In this document: in pieces, positions 1-6,826 of the stretch
Layout of the letters: each line of letters opens with the position of its first letter
Numbering within the stretch: position 1 is the stretch's first letter
Origin: Mesotoga sp.
GTDB lineage: Bacteria; Thermotogota; Thermotogae; Petrotogales; Kosmotogaceae
Assembly (NCBI GenBank): GCA_011620045.1
Contig: WOZY01000212.1
Location: forward strand, 1 to 8,475
Length of the DNA stretch: 8,475 bases
Reading direction: 5' to 3'
Position numbers and translations under genes: made by a program
The notes under the pieces: model-generated
Databases searched by the model: none
Told to the model about the DNA's origin: nothing
Seen by the model: the letters and a program-made list of their open reading frames with translations, nothing else

Positions 1-547
1 AAGCGTAATCAACTCCCGGCACGTATCAGGATCAATCGGTCTTCTTGTACTTAAGGCCGCAATGATGATTGAGGAACGACGAGATCATGATGAAATAGTT
101 GAGACTATTGAAACCCTTACGAATAATGCAAGGATCTTCGTCAGCGTTAACACGCTGAAATACATGGTAAAGGGCGGGAGAGTCAGCCCGGTGCTTGGAT
201 TGGTGGGAAAGGTCCTTAATTTGAACCCCATAGTATCTGTGGATAGAGAAGGCAATTCAAAACTTTACGGAAAGGCCTTCAGCAAACTCGGAAACATGAA
301 GAAGATACTTGGCTTTGTTGAAGAGTTGAACCAGAAGTGCCACGTCGTCTCCTACAACATAACTCATGCTCATGCTCACAAGACTGCAAAGGCTTACGAA
401 GATAGCCTGACCAAGCTACTTGGAAAGAAACCCGAGTACATAATGGAGGTCTCTCCAGTAGTCGGCATAAGCGCAGGAGTTGGGGCATTAGGCGTCTCAG
501 TTCTTTGCGAAAGAGATACGTGGTCTCCAGACGTTCAGATCAAATGA
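1..547 (+). CDS. DegV-family fatty-acid-binding protein (FakB-like), C-terminal part, 5' end outside window
   Basis: The frame is open from the left edge (first full codon at position 2), giving about 181 residues ending at TGA 545-547; the N-terminal part is off the window. The ATG at 62 is internal, because family-like sequence (NSRHVSGSIGLLVLKAA) precedes it. Further DegV hallmarks are the YMVKGGRVSP segment, the following LGLVGKVLNLNPIVSV strand region, and the C-terminal glycine-rich motif VVGISAGVGALGV. DegV proteins bind a fatty acid; FakB members present it to the kinase FakA for conversion to acyl-phosphate in the cytoplasm. The usual C-terminal motif is HxGPG-like, whereas here it reads SAGVG, so the His and Pro are missing. 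The next gene starts 9 nt downstream. Whether the full protein is a stand-alone DegV (about 280-290 aa) or a longer DAK2-DegV fusion cannot be decided from this fragment. Confidence 0.88.
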   Translation, partial: SVINSRHVSGSIGLLVLKAAMMIEERRDHDEIVETIETLTNNARIFVSVNTLKYMVKGGRVSPVLGLVGKVLNLNPIVSVDREGNSKLYGKAFSKLGNMKKILGFVEELNQKCHVVSYNITHAHAHKTAKAYEDSLTKLLGKKPEYIMEVSPVVGISAGVGALGVSVLCERDTWSPDVQIK

Positions 548-556
548 GGTGAAGTA

Positions 557-1327
557 ATGGAGTATGTGATTCTTTTTAACGTTCTGGTAGTTGCTGGCTA
601 CATGTCGGTGTTCTTTGCAATCGGGACGGCAAAGAAAAACAACTCTGTAGTCGACATAGGATGGGGTACCGGGTTCGTTGTAGTCGCGCTCTTTACGCTT
701 TTCGTATACGGCGAATTCAATGCAAGACAGATAATTACAACTGTACTGATCTCCTCCTGGGGAATAAGGTTGACTACGCTTATATTCAGGAGAAACAGGG
801 GCCGTGGTGAGGATTTTCGTTATGTACAGATGAGAGAGAAGTGGGGAGAGAAGGTATTGATAAGATCCTTCCTGCAAATCTATATGTTGCAGGGTCTTTT
901 TATGGTGATTGTCTCTTACTCAGTAATGCTCATTAATAGCCATTCGGGAAAGTCCTTTGGATTTCTGGACGTTCTCGGAATCCTTATTTGGGCTTGTGGC
1001 TTCGCCATCGAATCCATAGCAGACGTGCAATTGAGAGATTTCGTGAAGACGAAGAAGCCCGGGGAGATAATGACAAAGGGGTTGTGGAGATACTCGCGCC
1101 ACCCTAATTATTTTGGTGAGGCCGTTCAGTGGTGGGGAATATTTATCATCGCTCTTTCCATTGAGGGCGGTTTCTGGGCTATAATCAGTCCTATGACAAT
1201 CACTATTCTGCTTAGATTTGTTTCCGGCGTTCCATATCTCGAAAAAAAATATAAAGCGTATCCGGCTTTTAGAGTATATATGAAAGAGACCAACGCATTC
1301 ATTCCTTGGTTTACGCGAAAGAAGTAG
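557..1327 (+). CDS. DUF1295 family integral membrane protein (steroid 5-alpha-reductase / isoprenylcysteine methyltransferase-like)
   Basis: This 256-residue, strongly hydrophobic protein has about six or seven predicted membrane segments. DUF1295 hallmarks appear in order: VVDIGWGTGF (31-40), WGIRL (68-72), RNRGRGEDFRY (79-89), ESIADVQLRDF (152-162), GLWRYSRHPNYFGE (175-188) and VSGVPYLEKKY (222-232), with a closing FIPW (248-251). The RHPNY-type motif is shared with C-terminal domains of steroid 5-alpha-reductases and isoprenylcysteine carboxyl methyltransferases, where it helps form the NADPH or SAM site. The cofactor and substrate of this protein cannot be told from sequence. Start choice: the ATG at 557 is preceded by GAGGTGA at 546-552, overlapping the upstream stop codon, which indicates translational coupling. 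It lies between a fatty-acid-binding protein gene and plsY, suggesting a lipid substrate (inference). Confidence 0.88.
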   Translation: MEYVILFNVLVVAGYMSVFFAIGTAKKNNSVVDIGWGTGFVVVALFTLFVYGEFNARQIITTVLISSWGIRLTTLIFRRNRGRGEDFRYVQMREKWGEKVLIRSFLQIYMLQGLFMVIVSYSVMLINSHSGKSFGFLDVLGILIWACGFAIESIADVQLRDFVKTKKPGEIMTKGLWRYSRHPNYFGEAVQWWGIFIIALSIEGGFWAIISPMTITILLRFVSGVPYLEKKYKAYPAFRVYMKETNAFIPWFTRKK

Positions 1328-1328
1328 C

Positions 1329-1967
1329 GTGATTGATATGGAAGTTGTTTACTCCGCCATCTTTGCTTATCTAGTAGGATCTATTCCGACAGCCTTTCTT
1401 ATTGGGAAGATTCTCTATGGGTTTGACATAAGAAACAAGGGCACAGGAAACATGGGTGCCTCGAATATGGTGGCCGTCAAGGGCTGGAAGATCGGAATCA
1501 TCACAGGAGCTATAGACTTCATGAAGGGAATGGGCACGATTCTCATAATCAAAGGAGTCTCCGCTCACTGGACATATCAGATGCTTTTCATAGCAGCTAG
1601 CTTTGCTGTGATCGGTCATATGTATCCCATCTTTCTGAAGTTCAGGGGTGGGAAGGGAACCGCCACACTGGCCGGTGGCCTTATAGGTCTTGATTACCAG
1701 GTTGCGCTGGTCTGTATGGTCATACTTCTCGCTTTTATCGCGATTACGGACTACGCTGCTCCGGGCGTTATCGCAGTCTCTTCAGTAATGATCTTCCTTT
1801 TCAGAATCTTCGGATACAGATGGGGAATATCTCTTCTGTTGATACCCATTGCAGTGATTATGATAGCTAGAAATCTAGAGAATATCCAAAGGATTTCGCG
1901 GGGAGAAGAACCGGGGCTGAAGGCATACATTAGAAGAAAGAAAAGAACCCCGCAAGAAGGCACCTAA
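1329..1967 (+). CDS. plsY: Acyl-phosphate:glycerol-3-phosphate 1-O-acyltransferase PlsY
   Basis: PlsY is a polytopic inner-membrane enzyme that transfers an acyl group from acyl-phosphate to the sn-1 position of glycerol-3-phosphate, giving lysophosphatidic acid, the first committed step of phospholipid synthesis. The 212-residue product shows the three conserved cytoplasmic motifs: GSIP (17-20) followed by GTGNMGASN (38-46), GHMYPIFLKFRGGKG (96-110), and RNLENIQR...GEE (181-194). The usual GATN of motif 1 is GASN here, a mild change. Length is normal for the family. The start is uncertain: GTG at 1329 lies 1 nt after the upstream stop, while ATG at 1338 would shorten the protein by three residues; neither has a strong Shine-Dalgarno, though GTGAT at 1329-1333 sits just before the ATG. 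It is the last gene of the operon and ends 10 bp from the convergent livF stop. Confidence 0.95.
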   Translation: MIDMEVVYSAIFAYLVGSIPTAFLIGKILYGFDIRNKGTGNMGASNMVAVKGWKIGIITGAIDFMKGMGTILIIKGVSAHWTYQMLFIAASFAVIGHMYPIFLKFRGGKGTATLAGGLIGLDYQVALVCMVILLAFIAITDYAAPGVIAVSSVMIFLFRIFGYRWGISLLLIPIAVIMIARNLENIQRISRGEEPGLKAYIRRKKRTPQEGT

Positions 1968-1977
1968 CGGTGATTTC

Positions 1978-2694
1978 TCAAATACCCAGGTACACTTTTC
2001 GAACTTCTTCAGTTTCAAGTAGTTCCTTCGCTGAACCTTGAAGCGTAATCTTTCCTGTTTCCAGCACATAGGCATATTTCGATATTTCAAGGGCCTTGGC
2101 CGCATTCTGTTCAACAAGCAGTATGGTGACTCCCCGTGAATTAAGCGTCTGAATTCCCTGAAAAACCTCTTCAACGACAATAGGTGCTAGACCGAGCGAA
2201 GGTTCATCCATCATTATTAGATCGGGATTCGCCATGAGGCTTCTACCTATTGCCAGCATTTGCTGTTCACCACCGGAAAGCGTCCCTCCGAACTGTTTCA
2301 ATCTTTCTCTTAGAACAGGGAAAAGTGAGAAGACCATCTCGAAGTTGCCTTCTATCTCTTCTTTGTTCCTTCTGTTGTATGCGCCCATAAGGAGATTCTC
2401 TCTAACCGTGAGATTGGAGAATATCCTCCTTCCTTCGGGCACGAGCGAAATCCCCAGCTTTGCCGTTTTGGCTGCTCCGAGCCTGTTGATTTTGTTCCCC
2501 CTGAAGGAGACTCTTCCACCGGAGGGTTTTATGAGTCCACTTATCGCTCCAAGCGTGGTGCTCTTTCCCGCGCCGTTGGAGCCTATTATAGTTACAATGC
2601 TACCCTCCTCAACGGAGAGCGTTATGCCTTTGACTGCCTTGATGACACCGTATGAAACCTGGAGCTCATCAACGCTGAGAATCTCACTTGCCAA
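1978..2694 (-). CDS. livF: Branched-chain amino acid ABC transporter, ATP-binding protein LivF
   Basis: This 238-residue ATPase is one of the two ATPases powering the Liv importer at the cytoplasmic face of LivH/LivM. Motifs: Walker A GSNGAGKST (38-46), Q-loop region VPEGRRIFSNLTV (85-97), signature LSGGEQQ (139-145), Walker B LIMMDEP (159-165) and switch region LLVEQN (192-197). Glu in place of the Q-loop Gln and Gln in place of the H-loop His are the normal LivF pattern, separating it from LivG. The start is TTG at 2694, since no ATG or GTG fits near the conserved N-terminus; GGGAG at 2705-2709 serves as ribosome binding site with a spacer of about 10 nt. The start lies inside livG (11-nt overlap), pointing to coupled translation. 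Last gene of the operon. Confidence 0.95.
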   Translation of the reverse strand: MASEILSVDELQVSYGVIKAVKGITLSVEEGSIVTIIGSNGAGKSTTLGAISGLIKPSGGRVSFRGNKINRLGAAKTAKLGISLVPEGRRIFSNLTVRENLLMGAYNRRNKEEIEGNFEMVFSLFPVLRERLKQFGGTLSGGEQQMLAIGRSLMANPDLIMMDEPSLGLAPIVVEEVFQGIQTLNSRGVTILLVEQNAAKALEISKYAYVLETGKITLQGSAKELLETEEVRKVYLGI

Positions 2695-3478
2695 CCGTAA
2701 CCCACTCCCTACCCAGATAGGCTTCGATAACCCTCACGTCCTTCTGAACAAAGGCGGGGACTCCTTCACTGATGGTCCTTCCGTGATCCAGAACCATTAT
2801 CCTCTCACAAAGCCCCATAACCAGTTTCATATCGTGCTCTATAAGCAGAACTGTAAGGCCGAAATCGTCGCGAATCCTCCTGATAGTATCTACAAGACCT
2901 GCCGTTTCAGAAGCATTCATCCCTGCGGCCGGTTCGTCTAGAAGCAGAAGCGTCGCCCCCGTCGCCATTGCTCTTGCAATCTCTAGTAGCCTTTGCGAAC
3001 CATAAGAGAGCGCGCTGGACTTTTCATTCGCCAGCATTTCGAGACCGAGAACACTCAGTAGTTCAAGAGCTTTGTTTCTCATCTCCCGTTCCTTCTCGGA
3101 ATAACCCAGTCTGGAAACGCTTTTGAAAAACCAGGTGACTGCCTTTCCGTTGCTTGCAATCGTATGGTGCTGGGAAACCATGACGTTCTCTAGAACGGTA
3201 AGATCTTTGAACAGACGGATATTCTGAAAAGTCCTGGCAATTCCAGTTCTGGTGATCTTATCCGGTTGGAGGGCCGTTATCTCATTATCCCTGAATAATA
3301 TACGACCCGCTGTAGGTTTGTAGTGCCCCGTTACCATATTGAAGACCGTTGTCTTTCCGGCGCCGTTCGGGCCGATCAACCCAAAGATCTCGCTTTCTTC
3401 TACCCTAAGTGTTACATCTTCCACTGCGGTGAGTCCGCCGAACTTCATTGTGACATTCTCAAGTGTGAGCAGACTCAT
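2684..3478 (-). CDS. livG: Branched-chain amino acid ABC transporter, ATP-binding protein LivG
   Basis: This 264-residue ABC ATPase is the partner of LivF. Motifs: Walker A GPNGAGKTT (36-44), Q-loop ARTFQNIRLF with Gln85, signature LSYGSQ (157-162), Walker B LLLLDEPAAGMN (177-188) and H-loop His215 in LLIEHDM. The LSYG form of the signature and the DEPAAGMN stretch are characteristic of LivG. The ATG overlaps the livM stop as ATGA (3475-3478), with an AGAGGAGAT ribosome binding site just upstream. The C-terminus overlaps the livF start. All catalytic residues are present, so the protein should be active. The C-terminal region with GREWVTVGK is slightly longer than the minimal family domain. 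Confidence 0.95.
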   Translation of the reverse strand: MSLLTLENVTMKFGGLTAVEDVTLRVEESEIFGLIGPNGAGKTTVFNMVTGHYKPTAGRILFRDNEITALQPDKITRTGIARTFQNIRLFKDLTVLENVMVSQHHTIASNGKAVTWFFKSVSRLGYSEKEREMRNKALELLSVLGLEMLANEKSSALSYGSQRLLEIARAMATGATLLLLDEPAAGMNASETAGLVDTIRRIRDDFGLTVLLIEHDMKLVMGLCERIMVLDHGRTISEGVPAFVQKDVRVIEAYLGREWVTVGK

Positions 3479-4521
3479 CTCTTGTATCTCCTCTTGAAAA
3501 CAGAAACGAGCCCATCCCAGGAGAACTCACTTCTTCCCATCAATCCCCTTGGCCAGAAGATCATTATTATCACGAAAAGTCCTGAGAATACGAGCATTCT
3601 CATCCCGCTTATGCCCATTATCTTGAACCCCAGGAGATTGATGGGACCCTCGAGGAAACGCAGCCACTCACTAAGGAAAGCAAAGAGTGCACCGCCGATG
3701 ATGGCTCCTGTTATGCTTCCCAGCCCCCCGAGAACTATCATTATCAGAATGTTGAAAGTGAGAAGGATGCCAAAGGTGTTTGTTCTAGGATCGATTGTGC
3801 TGAGCCAGTGTCCGTACAAAGATCCGGAAATCCCTGCAAAAAACCCGCCAAGAACAAAGGCCATCAATTGATGCTTGAAGACATTTATCCCCATCGCCTG
3901 CGCCGCAACTCTGTCTTCTCGAATTGCTCTCAAGGCCCTTCCAAAGGAACTGTAAGCAAGACTCAGGACACAAGCTACGGTAACGAGCAACCAACCCCAT
4001 GCCCACCAGACATTCGTGTGATCGGGAAGCGCCTTCAAGCCGAGTGCCCCGTTAGTTATTGAATTGAGATTAAGCGCAAAGATCCTGATTATCTCGGAAA
4101 AGCCGAGAGTCGCAATTGCAAAGTAGTCACCTGTAAGTCTCAAAGACGGCCAGCCGATTAGGAAAGCAAATACGGCTGCGACGAGACCGGCAATTATAGT
4201 TGCCCAGAAGAAGGGAATCTGAATAGAATTCAAAGGCCATACCAGTTTCTCAATGAGAAAGGTCATCTCCTTCTGCTCCGGTGACAGAGTCAAGAGCGCG
4301 GAAGTGTACGCACCAAGAGCAATAAACCCGGCATGTCCCAGAGAAAAGACTCCCGATATCCCATTGACTAATGTAAGACTTACCGCCATGATTCCATATA
4401 TTCCGATAAGCGTTATTATTCTCGAATAATAGCTGTTCAATAACTCCTGCGAAAGAAATAGAAGAAGCGCAATCAAGGGTAATGCTATCAAAGTGAGTAT
4501 GATTTTGGTCTGCTTCTTCAT
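3475..4521 (-). CDS. livM: Branched-chain amino acid ABC transporter, permease LivM
   Basis: This 348-residue integral membrane subunit pairs with LivH to form the transmembrane channel. Family landmarks are LVNGISGVFSLGHAGF (51-66), IGWPSLRLTGDYFAIATLGF (122-141), the cytoplasmic coupling loop GRALRAIREDRVAAQAMGIN (194-213) that contacts the ATPases, and GGLGSITGAIIGGALF (265-280). About nine or ten hydrophobic segments are apparent, including one at the N-terminus (about 7-24) after a basic start MKKQTK. The ATG lies 4 nt after the livH stop and is preceded by AAAGGTG. The C-terminus ends in a basic tail (KRRYKR), consistent with a cytoplasmic end. Length is normal for LivM. Confidence 0.95.
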   Translation of the reverse strand: MKKQTKIILTLIALPLIALLLFLSQELLNSYYSRIITLIGIYGIMAVSLTLVNGISGVFSLGHAGFIALGAYTSALLTLSPEQKEMTFLIEKLVWPLNSIQIPFFWATIIAGLVAAVFAFLIGWPSLRLTGDYFAIATLGFSEIIRIFALNLNSITNGALGLKALPDHTNVWWAWGWLLVTVACVLSLAYSSFGRALRAIREDRVAAQAMGINVFKHQLMAFVLGGFFAGISGSLYGHWLSTIDPRTNTFGILLTFNILIMIVLGGLGSITGAIIGGALFAFLSEWLRFLEGPINLLGFKIMGISGMRMLVFSGLFVIIMIFWPRGLMGRSEFSWDGLVSVFKRRYKR

Positions 4522-4525
4522 TCAA

Positions 4526-5467
4526 TCACACCTTTACTATTTCCGGCCTTCCAAGAAGACCGGAGGGCTTGATTGAAAGGACGATTATCAGGATGAAAAA
4601 GGCGAAGGCATCCCTGTAACCTGCCGCTGCAGGCATTATACCGACCATCATGACTTCGGTTATTCCGAGTATCAGACCTCCGAGTACCGCTCCCGGCACT
4701 GAACCTATTCCACCGAAGACGGCGGCGACAAAAGCCTTCATTCCAGGTATGAATCCCATATAGGGCCAGACTTGAGGATACCTGATAGCCCATAGTATTC
4801 CACCAATCCCCGCAAGCGCCGAACCCAGAGCGAATGTCATTCCGATCACACGATCGACATTTACTCCCATAAGCGATGTTGTCTGAATATCCAGGGAAAC
4901 GGCCCTCATAGCCATACCCACTTTTGTCCTGAAAATGAACCACCACAAAAAGACGAGCGCTATTGCAGCAACGATAAGTGTTATGAGAGAGATTACCGGA
5001 AATCTTATACCTCCGACTATTACCTCTCTGCCATACTTTACCTCCATCTCGCCTCCTATGATAATCATTTCGTTTAGCGACTGGGGGAAGATCGTACGGA
5101 ATGATCTCGGAATACCGGAGAATACAACTACAGCAAGACTCTCAAGAAAGAAAGATACACCGATAGCCGTTATCAGCGCCGATATTCTAGGGGCATTCCT
5201 TATGGGTTTGTAGGCAATCCTGTCAACTGTAAATCCAAGTAGAGCAGCGCAAGCTATAGCAAGAATAGCCGCCAGATACCACGGAAGCTGCGCAAGTGTC
5301 ACAAAGAAGAGAGCAAAATAAACGGCCATCATGAAGATATCGCCATGAGCGAAATTGATCAGCCTTAGAATCCCGTAAACCATTGTATAGCCTATCGCTA
5401 TCAGGGCATAAAGGGAACCGAGGCTAAGACCGTTAACAAAGTTTTGTAGAAGAGTCTTAGGATCCAA
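4526..5467 (-). CDS. livH: Branched-chain amino acid ABC transporter, permease LivH
   Basis: This 313-residue membrane subunit is the second half of the Liv channel. Landmarks are NGLSLGSLYALIAIGYTMVY (12-31), LRLINFAHGDIFMM (34-47), the coupling loop TKVGMAMRAVSLDIQTTSLM (181-200) and FGGIGSVPGAVLGGLILG (251-268), with a typical SGLLGRP near the C-terminus. About eight membrane segments are visible. The start is TTG at 5467: it has a strong GGAGGTG ribosome binding site (5473-5479) with a 5-nt spacer, and the conserved N-terminus follows at once. It is separated from livK by 64 nt containing a GC-rich hairpin, while livM follows after only 4 nt. The function assignment is firm; the exact ligand of the system is not fixed by this subunit. 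Confidence 0.94.
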   Translation of the reverse strand: MDPKTLLQNFVNGLSLGSLYALIAIGYTMVYGILRLINFAHGDIFMMAVYFALFFVTLAQLPWYLAAILAIACAALLGFTVDRIAYKPIRNAPRISALITAIGVSFFLESLAVVVFSGIPRSFRTIFPQSLNEMIIIGGEMEVKYGREVIVGGIRFPVISLITLIVAAIALVFLWWFIFRTKVGMAMRAVSLDIQTTSLMGVNVDRVIGMTFALGSALAGIGGILWAIRYPQVWPYMGFIPGMKAFVAAVFGGIGSVPGAVLGGLILGITEVMMVGIMPAAAGYRDAFAFFILIIVLSIKPSGLLGRPEIVKV

Positions 5468-5500
5468 GCTTACACCTCCGGCCGAGTGAAAAGAGAAGGG

Positions 5501-5531
5501 GGAGGGTGGGGCTTAGAAAGCCCCACCTTCT
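5501..5531 (-). terminator. livK-livH intergenic hairpin (leaky terminator or mRNA-stabilising stem)
   Basis: Read on the minus strand, a perfect 9-bp stem GGTGGGGCT / AGCCCCACC closes a 5-nt loop (5514-5518); two more pairs follow beyond one mismatch. It begins next to the livK stop codon and ends about 34 nt before the livH start. The 3' side is a pyrimidine-rich tail (runs of C, then a TTCTCTTTT stretch some nucleotides later), not an immediate U-run, so full termination is doubtful. Hairpins after the binding-protein gene commonly make it more abundant than the membrane subunits, by partial termination or by protecting the 3' end. The structure is seen directly; the role is inferred. Confidence 0.65.
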
Positions 5532-6635
5532 TTACGGATTGATCGTTGTGTCGTACACGAACTTACCGTCTTCTATCTTTACAATCGCAACGGACTTTAT
5601 TGCGTCACCGTTTTCATCGATAGTGATTATTCCCGTCACAGCAGGATAATCCTTCGTCTGTCGAACAGCTTTGGCTATGGCTTCTCGATCTGTGCTCCCC
5701 GCACGTTCTATTGCGTCCCTGACGACCAGATATGTGTCAAACCCGAGGGCGGTGAATGTTCCCGGCGCTTCACCGTACTTGGCGGTGTAGGCTTCTACGA
5801 AAAGCTTCGCATTCTCTGTAACTGCTGGACTCCCTGCGTCGTAGTGGGTTGTGAAGTACAGTCCGTTTACTGCCTCTCCACCGATTTCAATGGTTTCTGG
5901 CACGGCCGCCCCGTCGCCTGCTATTATCGGCTCGTAGAAACCAAGCTGTCTGGCCTGGATAGCTATGAGAGCTATTTCCTGATAATATCCGGGAATGAAG
6001 AAAGCACCGGCTCCCTTAGAGATGGCATCGGAAACCTGGGCCGTAAAGTCCTGGTCTCCAGATTTGTAGTACTCGTAGAATACGCTTCCACCAAGCTTGA
6101 TAGCCGTTTCCTTGAAGTAATTTGCAAATCCGACGGCATAATCCTGCTCAACGTCTACGAAGACGGCAACGTTTTCCGCACCCATGTTGTTGAATGCCAG
6201 CATCGCTGCGGCAACACCCTGGAAGGGATCGCTGAAGCAGACACGGGAAACATACTTCTTGTCCTGAGTTACGAGGGGATTAGTCGAGCTGGGAGAAACC
6301 ATTGCAACGCCATTATCCTCAGCAACCGTCCCTCCGGCAATCGTATTCGAGCTTATTACCTGCCCGATAATCGCAACAACCCCCTCCTGCTCGATCGCAC
6401 GACGGGCGGTGTTTACGGCTTGAACCTTATCGGAGTTGTTGTCGAGTAAGACGACTTCAATTTTCTCCCCAAGAACCTCCGGGAACAGCTCGTTAGCAAG
6501 TTCGACTCCCTGCCAGATCATCTGGCCAAACGCAGCGACTCCCCCGGTCATCGGAAGAATCGCACCTACTTTGATTGAAGCAAGCGCTGATACGGAAAGA
6601 AAGACAACTAAAAGAATTACAAAGAGTTTTCTCAT
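5532..6635 (-). CDS. livK: Branched-chain amino acid ABC transporter, substrate-binding protein LivK
   Basis: This 367-residue extracytoplasmic binding protein (Peripla_BP_6, type I fold) delivers ligand to LivHM. Residues 1-19 form a classic signal peptide (MRKL, hydrophobic core, cleavage after ALA), and the mature protein starts SIKVGAILPMTGG. No lipobox Cys follows, so it should be a soluble secreted protein. Conserved ligand-pocket segments are IIGQVISSNTIAG (89-101), AMVSPSSTNPLVT (111-123) and FSDPFQG (134-140), followed by the second lobe. Leu/Ile/Val specificity is likely but not proven; amide- and other amino-acid-binding relatives share these motifs. The start ATG has a very strong AGGAGGAGG ribosome binding site (6643-6651) at 7 nt. 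First gene of the operon. Confidence 0.94.
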   Translation of the reverse strand: MRKLFVILLVVFLSVSALASIKVGAILPMTGGVAAFGQMIWQGVELANELFPEVLGEKIEVVLLDNNSDKVQAVNTARRAIEQEGVVAIIGQVISSNTIAGGTVAEDNGVAMVSPSSTNPLVTQDKKYVSRVCFSDPFQGVAAAMLAFNNMGAENVAVFVDVEQDYAVGFANYFKETAIKLGGSVFYEYYKSGDQDFTAQVSDAISKGAGAFFIPGYYQEIALIAIQARQLGFYEPIIAGDGAAVPETIEIGGEAVNGLYFTTHYDAGSPAVTENAKLFVEAYTAKYGEAPGTFTALGFDTYLVVRDAIERAGSTDREAIAKAVRQTKDYPAVTGIITIDENGDAIKSVAIVKIEDGKFVYDTTINP

Positions 6636-6656
6636 ACTTCTACCTCCTCCTGAAGT
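6636..6656 (-). promoter_or_regulatory. livK leader: strong ribosome binding site framed by a short inverted repeat
   Basis: The Shine-Dalgarno AGGAGGAGG (6643-6651) lies inside the 11-nt loop of a 5-bp inverted repeat (ACTTC at 6636-6640 and GAAGT at 6652-6656 on the plus strand). The stem ends just before the ATG. The ribosome binding site itself is certain. The stem is short and could be chance; if it forms, it would present the site in a loop. Confidence 0.5.
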
Positions 6657-6798
6657 GGTTACAAGTAAATGAGACTAACCCATAATTCGATGCACATTCT
6701 CTAAAATCTAAGCAAGTACAAAAATCGGTGTTCTAAGCTAATTATTCCCCCGAAAATAGCTTTAACTAGCCAGAACGAAGATATTCGAGCTTTTGCAT

Positions 6799-6826
6799 GT
6801 TGTACGAATAGTACCACTAATGACAA
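6799..6826 (-). promoter_or_regulatory. Weak candidate promoter for the liv operon
   Basis: On the minus strand, TTGTCA (5/6 match to the -35 consensus) is followed after 16 nt by TACAAC (4/6 match to the -10 consensus). It would start transcription roughly 150-160 nt before livK. No better pair was found nearer the gene, but in AT-rich DNA such matches are common, so this is only a suggestion. Confidence 0.2.

Noticed and set aside
62..547. ATG at 62 as the true start of the DegV-family gene
   Set aside because: The frame is open to the left edge and encodes conserved DegV sequence before this ATG, and the remaining length is far below the family norm.
2234..2941. 235-codon open frame on the plus strand
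   Set aside because: It lies wholly antisense to livF and livG, whose motifs are intact; the translated product is Pro/Ser/Leu-rich with no recognisable domain, as expected for a shadow frame.
3323..3871. 182-codon open frame on the plus strand
   Set aside because: It is antisense to livG and livM, with no domain and no ribosome binding site of note.
5844..6449. 201-codon open frame on the plus strand within livK
   Set aside because: It is antisense to a clearly coding binding-protein gene, and the product resembles no family.
6735..6762. Rho-independent terminator for the MATE gene
   Set aside because: The stem has two bulged A residues and the T-run begins about 11 nt after it, so it is too poor to call as a terminator; it is only mentioned within the intergenic entry.
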